Assembly: GCA_030745955.1 (NCBI GenBank) | Contig: JASLNQ010000041.1 | Coordinates: forward strand, 1-12,264 | DNA from: Dehalococcoidia bacterium | Lineage (GTDB): Bacteria; Chloroflexota; Dehalococcoidia; UBA1151; UBA1328 | Direction of reading: 5' to 3' | Length of the DNA: 12,264 bases | Shown: piece after piece, positions 1-7,630 of the stretch | How the letters are laid out: each line of letters starts with the position of its first letter | Position numbering within the stretch: position 1 is the stretch's first letter | Made by a program: the position numbers and the translations under genes | Notes under the pieces: model-generated | What the model was told of the DNA's origin: nothing | What the model saw: the letters and a program-made list of their open reading frames with translations, nothing else | The model's database searches: none

Positions 1-1490
1 GTTTCCTGATCGGTGACCTGCACCCACACCTGATGTCGATCCCGTTCCTCCTCACCGGGATCACCATACTGACCGCCCTGTTCATCACACATCGCTCCAT
101 CTCGTTCGTTGCGTTGAAACGAAACGTTCCTGCGACCCTGATCGCGGCAATCGTCCTCGGCTCGTCCGGGTTTATCAATTTCTGGGATATCGGCCTGTTG
201 CTGTTGCTCTCGAGCGCCCTGGTAGTGGCGAGCTGGATTTCGAGTCGCGATTCCGGCCTGACCAATCTCCTGAAAGCAGGGCTACCGCTTGGTGCGCTCT
301 GGCTCGTTGGAATCCTCATCTACTCCCCGTTCTACCTGGGGACCGCCGAAAGCCAGGTCCAGTGGCCCCCGGTCGCCCCGGTCGCCTACGGCACGCGCCC
401 GGTCCAATTCCTGTCCGTGTGGCTTCTCCTGTTGATCGTGGTGACCCCGGTCGTCCTGGTCTTCGCGAACAGATACGCCACAGTCGTCTATCACCAGTTA
501 CGGGACCAGGACACCTCGAACCACGCCGACCGCAACCGTGTCTGGCTACCCGCCTGGTTAACCGCCCTGGCACTGGTACTCGTTCCATGGCTGGTGTGGG
601 TTGTGACCCACCTCTCGTACAACGATGACGCCCGCTCGTCTGATGTCGTGTCCCGGTTGCCCCTCACGGGCACACTCGGCCTGGTATCAGTCATCCTTAT
701 CGCAGTCATCCTCACCCGGGCAAGGCGTGGTGCCGACGACGGGGCGCATCACGTCCTGCTGCTCGCGGCACTCGCCGTGTACCTGCTGTTCGCAGCCGAG
801 CTGTTCTTCGTTCACGACCTGTTCGGCAACCGCATGAATACCGTGTTCAAGTTCTACTACCAGGCCTGGATAGCGCTCTCCGTTGTCGGTGGCTACGGAG
901 CGTACATCTGGTGGAGGTACCATCCCGCGCTCACCGGGCGGTTGAGGTGGGTCAGCAGAACCGGAATCGCCGTCTTTGCCGTAATAGCTATCAGTTCCAT
1001 TTACTTTCCGGTCGCATCCGCCGTGTCCAAGACGCTCGACTCACCGCTCGGTCCAAACCTGGATAGCCTGAGTTTTCTCGAAGCGAACATGCAGGACGAA
1101 AAGGACGTGATCGAACTGATTCGTAAACGGGCTGACACAGATGATGTGCTGGTCGAGGCAGTCGACGAACGTGGAGGGAGTTATACACCGTATGCCCGCA
1201 TATCCGGCTCATCGGGTGTACCCACCGTTCTCGGCTGGCTGGGGCACGAAAGGCAGTGGCGGGGGAGCGACGAGTCTTTCGCCGACCGCCAGGGCGATGT
1301 CGAAACTATCTACACCACCGGCGATGCACAGGAAATCCGCGATTTGATCGACAAATATTCGCTGACGATGGTGGTTGTCGGACCGCGGGAAAGATCAACC
1401 TACGGCAACATCGACATGGCGATGTTCGATACGCTAGGTGACCGAATTATCGAACACGGCGACTACACCGTGTTCAGCATCACTCGATAA
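1..1490 (+). CDS. DUF2298 (Chlor_Arch_YYY) multi-pass membrane protein, 5'-truncated
   Basis: Only the C-terminal part of this gene lies in the window. The reading frame is open from the first complete codon (base 3), and the residues before the first ATG (base 33) read FLIGDLHPHLM. GDLHPH is a hallmark of the DUF2298/TIGR03662 family, so that ATG is internal and the true start lies upstream. A second family motif, FGNRMNTVFKFYYQAW, is encoded near 818-865. There are many hydrophobic membrane segments, then a soluble C-terminal part after about base 1050 with VLGWLGHERQWRG, also typical of the family. The biochemical role is not established. The family is thought to be a GT-C-like polyprenyl-sugar enzyme or partner, found in archaea and Chloroflexota beside glycosylation genes. 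The next gene begins one codon after the TAA, so the two are almost certainly cotranscribed. Family assignment is confident; function is inferred. Confidence 0.88.
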   Translation, partial: FLIGDLHPHLMSIPFLLTGITILTALFITHRSISFVALKRNVPATLIAAIVLGSSGFINFWDIGLLLLLSSALVVASWISSRDSGLTNLLKAGLPLGALWLVGILIYSPFYLGTAESQVQWPPVAPVAYGTRPVQFLSVWLLLLIVVTPVVLVFANRYATVVYHQLRDQDTSNHADRNRVWLPAWLTALALVLVPWLVWVVTHLSYNDDARSSDVVSRLPLTGTLGLVSVILIAVILTRARRGADDGAHHVLLLAALAVYLLFAAELFFVHDLFGNRMNTVFKFYYQAWIALSVVGGYGAYIWWRYHPALTGRLRWVSRTGIAVFAVIAISSIYFPVASAVSKTLDSPLGPNLDSLSFLEANMQDEKDVIELIRKRADTDDVLVEAVDERGGSYTPYARISGSSGVPTVLGWLGHERQWRGSDESFADRQGDVETIYTTGDAQEIRDLIDKYSLTMVVVGPRERSTYGNIDMAMFDTLGDRIIEHGDYTVFSITR

Positions 1491-1493
1491 CCG

Positions 1494-3860
1494 TTGAAAT
1501 CAGAAGACAGACCAGCCCGACAGACCCAATTCGCCACCGGCGAATGGACGGGTGACCGTTGGATCACGATAAACCAACCCGAAACAGGCGCTCCGGCACC
1601 TCGCGCACGGCCGGGTTCAACGCGCGATCCTGAACCGGCCACCGGCATCTCGATCCCGTTCCGGATCGAGTGGTCGATCTACGCCGGACTGGTACTCATC
1701 GCTCTCGCAATGCGGCTCTACGACCTCGGCGGACGGGCTGTCCATCACGACGAGAGCCTGCATGGCTACTTCGCATACCAGTTGTTCAACGGCAGTGGCT
1801 ACGAGCACAACCCGCTGATGCACGGGATGTTCCTGTTCCAGTCGGTGGCGACATCATTCTTCCTCGTCGGTGACAGTGATTTCGCCATGCGGCTCCCGAT
1901 GGCCCTGTTCGGAGCGGGCCTTGTACTCGTGCCACTGCTCCTGAGGCCCCGGATAGGCCAGGTGGGAGCGCTGATCGCAGGCGTGCTGCTCGCCTTCTCG
2001 CCAACACTCTTTTACTTCAGTCGGTTTGCCCGAAACGACATATTCATGGCCGTCTTCGCACTCGCCCTCGTCGGGGTGATGTGGCGCTACCTGGACGAGC
2101 GAAGGAACCGCTGGCTATACATCGGGGCCGCCCTGGTCGCCATCGGTTTCGCAACGAAAGAGACGCAGTACATCGTGGTCGCGCTGCTCGGGGCCTATCT
2201 CTTCTCGCAGGCCTGGCGGGAGATCCGCGACTGGCTTTACGCCCGGCGGACTCTCAGCGAGTTCGGCCCGTCCGCTTCATTCCTGGTCCTCCTGGTGACC
2301 CTGAGCCTGCCCCTCGTCGCAGCCGGTGTATCGATATTCCAGAACATGTTCGGTGTGACTCTCGCCGCCGAAGACGGCTCACCGGGCCTGAAGGTCGGAG
2401 CCCCCAACGGCGATGGCTGGTACGTGGCCATCGCTGTCAGCGCGGCGATGCTGGCCGCAGCGCTCTCGATCGGGTGGTACTGGAAACGCAATGTGTTCCT
2501 CGCCGCCTGGGCGGTGTTCGCACTCGTCTTTTTCGCGTTGTTCTCAAACTTCGGATCGCATCCCGGCGGCGTTGGGAGCGGTGCATGGCAGTCCCTCGGC
2601 TACTGGCTGGCCCAGCAGGATGTCGCCCGTGGCGGCCAGCCCTGGTACTACTACTTTACGATAGGCGCGATCTACGAATTCCTGCCTTTCGCGGTGGCCG
2701 GCGCAGGCGTGATCTATTACGGATTCAGATCGGGAATCGCCCCCTGGTTGCTGATGGCGCTGGCCATCGCCGGATTCGTGGTCCTCGCCAACAACGACCT
2801 GAGCTTCCAAAGGGGAATGGTTCAGGGCGTAGAAGAGGATGTCCTCACGTACACCGGCAAGGCCGCGCTACTAGTGATTTACGCGTCGTTCATCGCACTC
2901 CCGGCCGTGCTTAGGACATCGAGGTTCAACAAGTTCCTCATCTTCTGGTCCATCGGCACGTTTATCGCCTACACGCACGCGGGCGAAAAAATGCCGTGGC
3001 TGCTCGTCAATATCACTCTCCCGGCGATCATCCTCGCCGCAAAGACACTGAACGACGTCGCGATGTCGATCGACTGGCCCGGGGCGATCCGCAGCCGTGC
3101 CGCCTTCGCGCTGGTCGGTGTTCCGGTGTTTTTCCTGCTTGCCTGGAAGATGGTGTTCTTCGAGTTCGGCCTGGGCGGCCAGCAGTTTGCCTCCGCCTGG
3201 GCGATTCTTGCCGGGCTCGGACTGCTCTTCCTCGGGCTCCTCTACCTCGCCAGCCAGATCGGCCGGTTGCAGGCACTCGGCATCGTCGGTCTCGTGACAG
3301 CTGGATTATTGTTCGGGCTGACCTTCCGGGCGGGTTGGATCGCCAGCTACGAGAATGGCGACATTCCTCGTGAAATGCTCGTTTACACCCAGACCGCGCC
3401 CGATCTGCACCGGCTGGCGAAAGAAATCGAAGAGACCGCAAAACTTACCGGCGACCGTACCGAGATCAAGCTGGCAATCGACACCCGGGACGCCTACTCG
3501 TGGCCGTGGCAGTGGTACCTGCGCCGATACACGCAGGTGGCTTTCACCGATCACACCTCGGACGATATCACGGTGGGCGAAGACAGGCTGATCGCCGTCA
3601 TCAATGAACATAACAACACCAAGACGATCCCTAACCTCCCCGACGGATTTTCCGATGGCCGCCGGCTGGTTCACCGATGGTGGTTCCCGGAAGAGTACCG
3701 CGAACTGAAGCCCGAAACGTTCTTTGAAACGCTGATCGACCGGAACCGGTGGAAAGGATCGATAGACTATTTCCTTTACCGGAAACTTGCCAATCCCATC
3801 GGCTCGATCGATTCTTACGTCTACTACTCCAACGAGGTTCCGTTAGTCCCGGCAGAATAA
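1494..3860 (+). CDS. TIGR03663 / Agl23-like GT-C-type membrane protein
   Basis: A 788-residue multi-pass membrane protein of the TIGR03663 family, called flippase activity-associated Agl23-like and related to GT-C (ArnT/PMT-type) glycosyltransferases. About 58 polar residues precede the first membrane segment. Then comes HHDESLHGYF (residues 84-93), whose Asp86-Glu87 pair matches the acidic first-loop motif of GT-C enzymes. Further family motifs are NPLMHG (106-111), SRFARND (176-182), ATKET (220-224), a stretch with YWLAQQ and QPWYYY, and AGEKMPWLL. A soluble tail of about 160 residues follows the last hydrophobic segment. TTG at 1494 is the only plausible start: no ATG, GTG or other TTG lies in frame before Met73. 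It has no Shine-Dalgarno and sits one codon after the upstream stop, in the same frame, which suggests translation by coupling. The likely role is handling a polyprenyl-linked sugar at the membrane; the substrate is unknown. Confidence 0.87.
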   Translation: MKSEDRPARQTQFATGEWTGDRWITINQPETGAPAPRARPGSTRDPEPATGISIPFRIEWSIYAGLVLIALAMRLYDLGGRAVHHDESLHGYFAYQLFNGSGYEHNPLMHGMFLFQSVATSFFLVGDSDFAMRLPMALFGAGLVLVPLLLRPRIGQVGALIAGVLLAFSPTLFYFSRFARNDIFMAVFALALVGVMWRYLDERRNRWLYIGAALVAIGFATKETQYIVVALLGAYLFSQAWREIRDWLYARRTLSEFGPSASFLVLLVTLSLPLVAAGVSIFQNMFGVTLAAEDGSPGLKVGAPNGDGWYVAIAVSAAMLAAALSIGWYWKRNVFLAAWAVFALVFFALFSNFGSHPGGVGSGAWQSLGYWLAQQDVARGGQPWYYYFTIGAIYEFLPFAVAGAGVIYYGFRSGIAPWLLMALAIAGFVVLANNDLSFQRGMVQGVEEDVLTYTGKAALLVIYASFIALPAVLRTSRFNKFLIFWSIGTFIAYTHAGEKMPWLLVNITLPAIILAAKTLNDVAMSIDWPGAIRSRAAFALVGVPVFFLLAWKMVFFEFGLGGQQFASAWAILAGLGLLFLGLLYLASQIGRLQALGIVGLVTAGLLFGLTFRAGWIASYENGDIPREMLVYTQTAPDLHRLAKEIEETAKLTGDRTEIKLAIDTRDAYSWPWQWYLRRYTQVAFTDHTSDDITVGEDRLIAVINEHNNTKTIPNLPDGFSDGRRLVHRWWFPEEYRELKPETFFETLIDRNRWKGSIDYFLYRKLANPIGSIDSYVYYSNEVPLVPAE

Positions 3861-3900
3861 AGTGCTTGGTTAGGCAGTCTGGGGACACCTTCAGCTTTTC

Positions 3901-4986
3901 ATGATTATCGGCAACAAGGCCTTCTGGCTGGGCGCGGTTGGCAGCGCGGTATTCTTCGCTGTGTTCATCGTGCTGTTTGTCGATTTCGACACGATCGGTG
4001 GCGTGCTCGGCGATGCCAATTACACGTATATCGCGCCTTCGATCGTGTTCTATTTCATCGCGGTCTGGTTTCGCACGGAACGGTGGAAATTCCTGCTGCG
4101 CCCGTTGATCGGGAAACCAAGGCGAAGCATTTATTCGGTCGTGGTTATCGGCTACATGGCCAACAACCTGATCCCCGTGCGGATCGGCGAGGTCGTCCGT
4201 GCGTACTACCTGAGCCTGCGAGAAGCCTGCTCGGCACCGGCGGCATTCGGCACCGTGGCGGTCGAACGGGCAACCGACGTGTTGGCCCTGCTGTTCTTTC
4301 TCGCCGCGGCGGGACTGATGGGCACGGTCGGTGTCGAACGCGCAGTCGGGGATATTTCATCAGATGTGCCGGGTGGGGCGGCGGTTCTCGCACTCGCCGC
4401 ACTGCTGCCGTTCGTGCTTGTGCTCACCATTGTCGTGATCATCTCCTCTGCCAGCACCGAAACCGTCATCCACTGGCTCGACCGCAGCATGTTCATGATT
4501 GGCCGGGGCATCCGGACCCGCCTCCTGGATATCGCCGAGCGCCTGCTGGAAGGACTCACGGTTGTCAGCTCGCTGGCCGATCTGTTCAAGGTCTTCCTGT
4601 GGTCGCTCCCGGTCTGGGCGGCAGAAGCGGTGATGTACTACCTGATCGCCCTGGGATTTGAGCTTCGCCCCGTTTTCGACAGCCAGCTTGAGTTCATCGC
4701 GGTGATACTGGTATTCACAGCGGCTGCGAACCTCGCCGGCGTTTTGCCATCGACAGCTGGTAGCTGGGGCCCGTTCGACTTTTTCGGTGCCGCCGCACTG
4801 GTTGCGCTCGGAGTGGGGCAGGAAGTCGCCGCCGCCTATGCCCTGACGGTTCACGTGGCCCTCTGGGTCCCGCCGACTGCGCTGGGGGCGGTGCTGCTGG
4901 TCGCCGATGGCCGCTCACTTTCCGGCCTGATGAAGGGCGCACAGCAATCTGATCAACCGATAGCCGGGGGAAGTCCTTCACCATGA
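3901..4986 (+). CDS. AglD/LPG-synthase-TM (UPF0104) flippase-like membrane protein
   Basis: A 361-residue integral membrane protein of the lysylphosphatidylglycerol synthase transmembrane / UPF0104 family, which includes archaeal AglD and bacterial YbhN. Signature stretches are FRTERWKFLLRPL (58-69), NNLIPVRIGEVVRAYYL (88-104), VERATD (121-126) and, near the C-terminus, PSTAGSWGPFD (283-293). Only the membrane domain is present; no aminoacyl-transferase domain is fused. The family is proposed to move or process lipid-linked intermediates, and in Haloferax AglD is linked to the last sugar step of protein N-glycosylation. ATG at 3901 is the first usable start, since the only in-frame codon just upstream (GTG at 3862) runs into a TAG. 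No clear Shine-Dalgarno is seen. The stop overlaps the next start as ATGA (4983-4986). Its neighbours support a role in membrane glycan assembly, but direct flippase activity is an inference. Confidence 0.87.
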   Translation: MIIGNKAFWLGAVGSAVFFAVFIVLFVDFDTIGGVLGDANYTYIAPSIVFYFIAVWFRTERWKFLLRPLIGKPRRSIYSVVVIGYMANNLIPVRIGEVVRAYYLSLREACSAPAAFGTVAVERATDVLALLFFLAAAGLMGTVGVERAVGDISSDVPGGAAVLALAALLPFVLVLTIVVIISSASTETVIHWLDRSMFMIGRGIRTRLLDIAERLLEGLTVVSSLADLFKVFLWSLPVWAAEAVMYYLIALGFELRPVFDSQLEFIAVILVFTAAANLAGVLPSTAGSWGPFDFFGAAALVALGVGQEVAAAYALTVHVALWVPPTALGAVLLVADGRSLSGLMKGAQQSDQPIAGGSPSP

Positions 4987-6329
4987 AAATAGGGATCATC
5001 GGTGCCGGTGCAGCCGGTCTCAGTGCGGCGTTCGACCTGTCATCACGGGGGCACCACGTGGTCGTCTACGAAGCCGCCCCGTTCGTCGGAGGCCAGGCCT
5101 CCACCATCCCCGTCGGTGGCGGCCCGCTCGAGCGTGGCTATCACCACCTCTTCACCAATGACTCGGCGATCATCGACCTGATGGCGGAACTGGGCGTTGG
5201 CGACGCCTTGAAGTGGTATCCCTCGCGGGTCGGTACATACACCTCGGGCAAGGTCTACAAAACGACGACCCCACTCGACCTGCTACGCCTCGGCGCGTTG
5301 CCCATCAGGGACCGTGTAAAGCTAGGGCTGTTCGCACTTCGCGTGAAACGGATCAAGAACTGGCGGGAGCTTGAAGACCAGACCGCCGACTACTGGCTGC
5401 GTGAACGACTCGGCGGCATGGCCTACGAGAAGGTCTGGGCACCGCTGCTGAAGGGCAAGTTCGGCGACTACTACGACCAGGTCGGCATGCCATGGTTCTG
5501 GTCGAAGATCCAGACCCGCTTCGCCTCCCGGCAGGGCATTCGAGGTCGTGAAATGCTCGGGTACCCGGACGGCAGCTTCGATGTCATATTCGATCGTCTG
5601 AAGAGCGTCATCGAATCTCAAGGCGGCGAGGTCCACCTGTCAACACCGGTAGTGAAGATCGAAGTCGTCGATGGCGTCGCAAAGGCGCTGCTAACCCGCC
5701 CTCCCGGTTCAGGCGAGGGAAACCAAACCCGTGAAGAGTTCGACTGCGTCCTGTCAACCATGCCCTCGTTCTCTTTCCCCAAGCTTCTCGATCTGCCCGC
5801 CGATTACCTCGACCGGTTGACTGGCGTTCATTACCTGGCCGCCGTCGTCCTGGTCCTGGAAATGACGCGACCGCTAACCGATTTCTACTGGATGAATATC
5901 GCCGATCCCGAAGTACCGTTCCTCGGCCTGATCGAGCACACCAACATGCTCCCGAAAGAGTGGTACGGTGGTAGCCATGTTCTCTACCTCACGAACTATC
6001 TCGACCGCTCGGAACCGCTCTTCCAGATGTCGAAAGACGAGCTTGTTGACCACTACCTGCCCCACCTCACAAAGTTCAACCCTGCGTTCGACCGCTCGTG
6101 GATCACGGCAACACACCACAATGCCCTCAGCGCCGCCCAGCCCGTCATTGGCACTAACTATTCCGACGCCATCCCGGCTCACCGCACCCCGGTCCAACGG
6201 CTCTATCTTGCCAATACCACGCAGATCTACCCTGAAGACCGCGGCACAAACTACAGCGTCCAGATGGGCCGCGAGATGGCTTCTTTGATTTTGAGCGATG
6301 AAAAACAGGGCTGGCGGAACTGGAAGTAA
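4983..6329 (+). CDS. FAD-dependent amine-oxidase-like oxidoreductase (HemG/COG1232-like)
   Basis: A 448-residue flavoprotein. The N-terminus shows a Rossmann dinucleotide site with G7-A-G9-A-A-G12 and an acidic residue (E30) ending the second strand, where FAD ribose is bound. VGGQAS (35-40) follows as in amine oxidase/protoporphyrinogen oxidase relatives, then RGYHHLF (51-57), resembling the YHH motif of a COG1232 subgroup often found near glycan genes. The C-terminal FAD-contact region is around PEDRGTNYSVQMGREMA. No membrane segment is obvious. The ATG overlaps the upstream stop by four bases (ATGA), and a GGGGGAA run 10 bases upstream may act as ribosome site, so it is translationally coupled to the flippase-like gene. 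A role modifying a sugar or polyprenol intermediate is likely from context. True protoporphyrinogen oxidase is less likely because no heme gene is nearby. The substrate is unknown. Confidence 0.85.
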   Translation: MKIGIIGAGAAGLSAAFDLSSRGHHVVVYEAAPFVGGQASTIPVGGGPLERGYHHLFTNDSAIIDLMAELGVGDALKWYPSRVGTYTSGKVYKTTTPLDLLRLGALPIRDRVKLGLFALRVKRIKNWRELEDQTADYWLRERLGGMAYEKVWAPLLKGKFGDYYDQVGMPWFWSKIQTRFASRQGIRGREMLGYPDGSFDVIFDRLKSVIESQGGEVHLSTPVVKIEVVDGVAKALLTRPPGSGEGNQTREEFDCVLSTMPSFSFPKLLDLPADYLDRLTGVHYLAAVVLVLEMTRPLTDFYWMNIADPEVPFLGLIEHTNMLPKEWYGGSHVLYLTNYLDRSEPLFQMSKDELVDHYLPHLTKFNPAFDRSWITATHHNALSAAQPVIGTNYSDAIPAHRTPVQRLYLANTTQIYPEDRGTNYSVQMGREMASLILSDEKQGWRNWK

Positions 6330-6378
6330 ACTGTCGCCGGCACGAAATCGAAACACTCAGGACTGGAAACACATTCTC

Positions 6379-7161
6379 ATGGGACTTCTTGACGGCAAGG
6401 TCGCGATCATCACGGGTGCAGGCACGGGTATCGGGCGCGAAGCGGCGCTGATGTTCGCTGCCGAAGGTGCAAAACTGGTTCTGGCGGGCCGCCGGATCGA
6501 GCCTCTGAACGAAGTGGCGGAGATCATTATCACGAACGGTGGCACCGCGGTTGCCCGTTCGACCGACCTCGAGGATGGCGACGCCGCAGCCGCCCTGGGG
6601 CAGTGGACGCTCGAAGAGTTCGGCCGGGTCGACATTCTCGTCAACAACGCAGGCCACAGCTCCCGTGCCAAGTCCATTCGATACGTCAAACCCCTGGACT
6701 GGGACAGCGTGTACCGGGTGAACGTCGAAGGCGTCTACCGCCTGACACAATCGGTGGTCGAATCGATGATAGAGCAGGGCAGCGGGACCGTTATCACCAC
6801 GTCGTCCTATGCCTCGCTGAACCCATCGCTGCTCGGCGGTTCTGCCTATGGCGCGGCAAAAGCCGCTTCGCACAACATGATGCGCGGGATCAACCTCGAA
6901 CTGAACGCCAGAGGCATACGTGCGACGACAATTATCCCGGCGGAAGTCGACACTCCCATTCTCAACAACCGTCCACACAAACCCGATGCCGCAGCACGGG
7001 CCACGATGATGCAGCCCGAGGATGTCGCGCAGGCGATCCTGCTATGTGCCACGATGCCGGGCCGGACGGTGGTCGAGGAAATCGTGATGAAGCCGACGCA
7101 GCCGCGTGACCGCACGCTCGACATTGCAGCAGCCGAAAAGGCCGGCTCACCCGGCACATAA
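6379..7161 (+). CDS. Short-chain dehydrogenase/reductase (classical SDR)
   Basis: A 260-residue classical SDR using NAD(P). Motifs in order: cofactor motif TGAGTGIG (12-19), NNAG (89-92), N115, serine S142/S143, and the Y157-x3-K161 catalytic pair in YGAAK. Arg38-Arg39 after the second strand (LAGRR) suggest preference for NADP(H); this is an inference. The C-terminal segment EEIVMKPTQPRD resembles the YdfG/3-hydroxy-acid dehydrogenase branch. The frame stays open to an ATG at 6298 inside the preceding gene, but that start adds 27 polar residues absent from the family, whereas ATG 6379 gives the typical MGLLDGKVAIITG beginning. The ribosome site is weak (GGA about 11 bases upstream). It lies 49 bases after the FAD gene on the same strand and may be cotranscribed. 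It could serve glycan synthesis or the adjoining sugar-acid genes; the substrate is not predictable. Confidence 0.9.
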   Translation: MGLLDGKVAIITGAGTGIGREAALMFAAEGAKLVLAGRRIEPLNEVAEIIITNGGTAVARSTDLEDGDAAAALGQWTLEEFGRVDILVNNAGHSSRAKSIRYVKPLDWDSVYRVNVEGVYRLTQSVVESMIEQGSGTVITTSSYASLNPSLLGGSAYGAAKAASHNMMRGINLELNARGIRATTIIPAEVDTPILNNRPHKPDAAARATMMQPEDVAQAILLCATMPGRTVVEEIVMKPTQPRDRTLDIAAAEKAGSPGT

Positions 7162-7163
7162 TT

Positions 7164-7200
7164 CCCACTCCCTTCCAGGGAGGGGGTTTAGGGGGTGGGT
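7164..7200. repeat. Hairpin plus G-run (G-quadruplex-type) element between convergent genes
   Basis: An inner stem CTCCCT (7168-7173) pairs with AGGGAG (7177-7182) around a TCC loop, and CCCAC (7164-7168) can pair with GTGGG (7195-7199). The right half carries four G-runs on the + strand (7178-7180, 7182-7186, 7191-7195, 7197-7199) separated by 1, 4 and 1 bases, which fits the G3+N1-7 quadruplex pattern. It fills most of the 59-base gap between the stops of the convergent SDR and SRPBCC genes. No T-run follows on either strand, so it is not a standard intrinsic terminator, though it could still slow polymerase or protect 3' ends. The layout resembles dispersed intergenic palindromes seen in many genomes; whether it recurs in this genome cannot be seen here. 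Confidence 0.55.
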
Positions 7201-7220
7201 CGCCTCGCCGGACCGGAAAA

Positions 7221-7613
7221 CTACTCGCCGGAAAAGTACTCCAGCATCTGTGCAAAGTAGAAGCTCTGCCAGCCCGACTCGTAACTCTCGGCCTGTCCTT
7301 CCGGAATGTTCCAGTGGCTCAGGGTCACACGTGTGCCAGCCGGTATCGGCTCGAGAGTCACTTCGAGGGATGAATCCGGGTCGGTCTCCGAAAACCCGGT
7401 GGTTCGCCACGTCTGCAGGATTCGCCTACCGTCCTCAAGCTCCAGGTTTATACCGTTGATATAGCCGTCATGCGCCGTAAACGCGCCGCCAACCTCGGTC
7501 GATGCAGTCGCCTCAGCCTGCGTGAAAGCGCCGTGCTCCTCGCCATTGAGCCAGGCGTCATAAATGGCCTGTGTCGACGCCGGCAACTCTGTTGAAACAG
7601 TAAAACTGTTCAT
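7221..7613 (-). CDS. AHSA1-like SRPBCC-domain protein
   Basis: A small soluble protein of 130 residues that fills one SRPBCC/START-like fold of the AHSA1 (Activator of Hsp90 ATPase homologue 1-like) family. Recognisable parts are GGAFTAHDGYINGINLEL (42-59), RRILQTWRTTGF (63-74), a strand ending GTRVTLSHWNIPEG (93-106) and the closing helix ESGWQSFYFAQMLEYF. The family binds small hydrophobic ligands or partner proteins; no catalytic residues are recognisable, so biochemical function stays open. A TTG two codons upstream is possible, but ATG at 7613 is preferred because GAGGG (7624-7620) stands 6 bases before it. The gene follows the enolase-superfamily gene by 17 bases on the same strand, so the two probably form an operon, which hints at an accessory role in that catabolic step. 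Confidence 0.85.
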   Translation of the reverse strand: MNSFTVSTELPASTQAIYDAWLNGEEHGAFTQAEATASTEVGGAFTAHDGYINGINLELEDGRRILQTWRTTGFSETDPDSSLEVTLEPIPAGTRVTLSHWNIPEGQAESYESGWQSFYFAQMLEYFSGE

Positions 7614-7619
7614 AACCAA

Positions 7620-7624
7620 CCCTC
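7620..7624 (-). promoter_or_regulatory. Shine-Dalgarno fixing the SRPBCC start
   Basis: GAGGG on the minus strand, 6 bases before ATG 7613. It lies inside the 17-base gap after the dehydratase stop and favours ATG 7613 over the TTG at 7619, which would overlap the site too closely. Confidence 0.65.
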
Positions 7625-7630
7625 GTACTT

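Noticed and set aside
33..1490. ATG at 33 as the true start of the DUF2298 gene
   Set aside because: The frame is open upstream and the preceding residues form the conserved GDLHPH motif, so the gene enters from outside the window.
2081..2914. 277-residue plus-strand frame inside the Agl23-like gene
   Set aside because: Arg/Pro/Gly-rich out-of-frame shadow of a clearly recognised protein.
6298..6378. 27-residue extension of the SDR starting inside the FAD gene
   Set aside because: Polar and atypical; classical SDRs begin shortly before the TGxxxGIG motif, as given by ATG 6379.
6154..6978. 274-residue minus-strand open frame
   Set aside because: Antisense to the FAD and SDR genes with no domain-like features; a by-product of GC-rich codon use.
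7168..7200. Intrinsic (rho-independent) terminator
   Set aside because: The stem is only 6 bp and no T-run follows on either strand; kept as a hairpin/G-run element instead.
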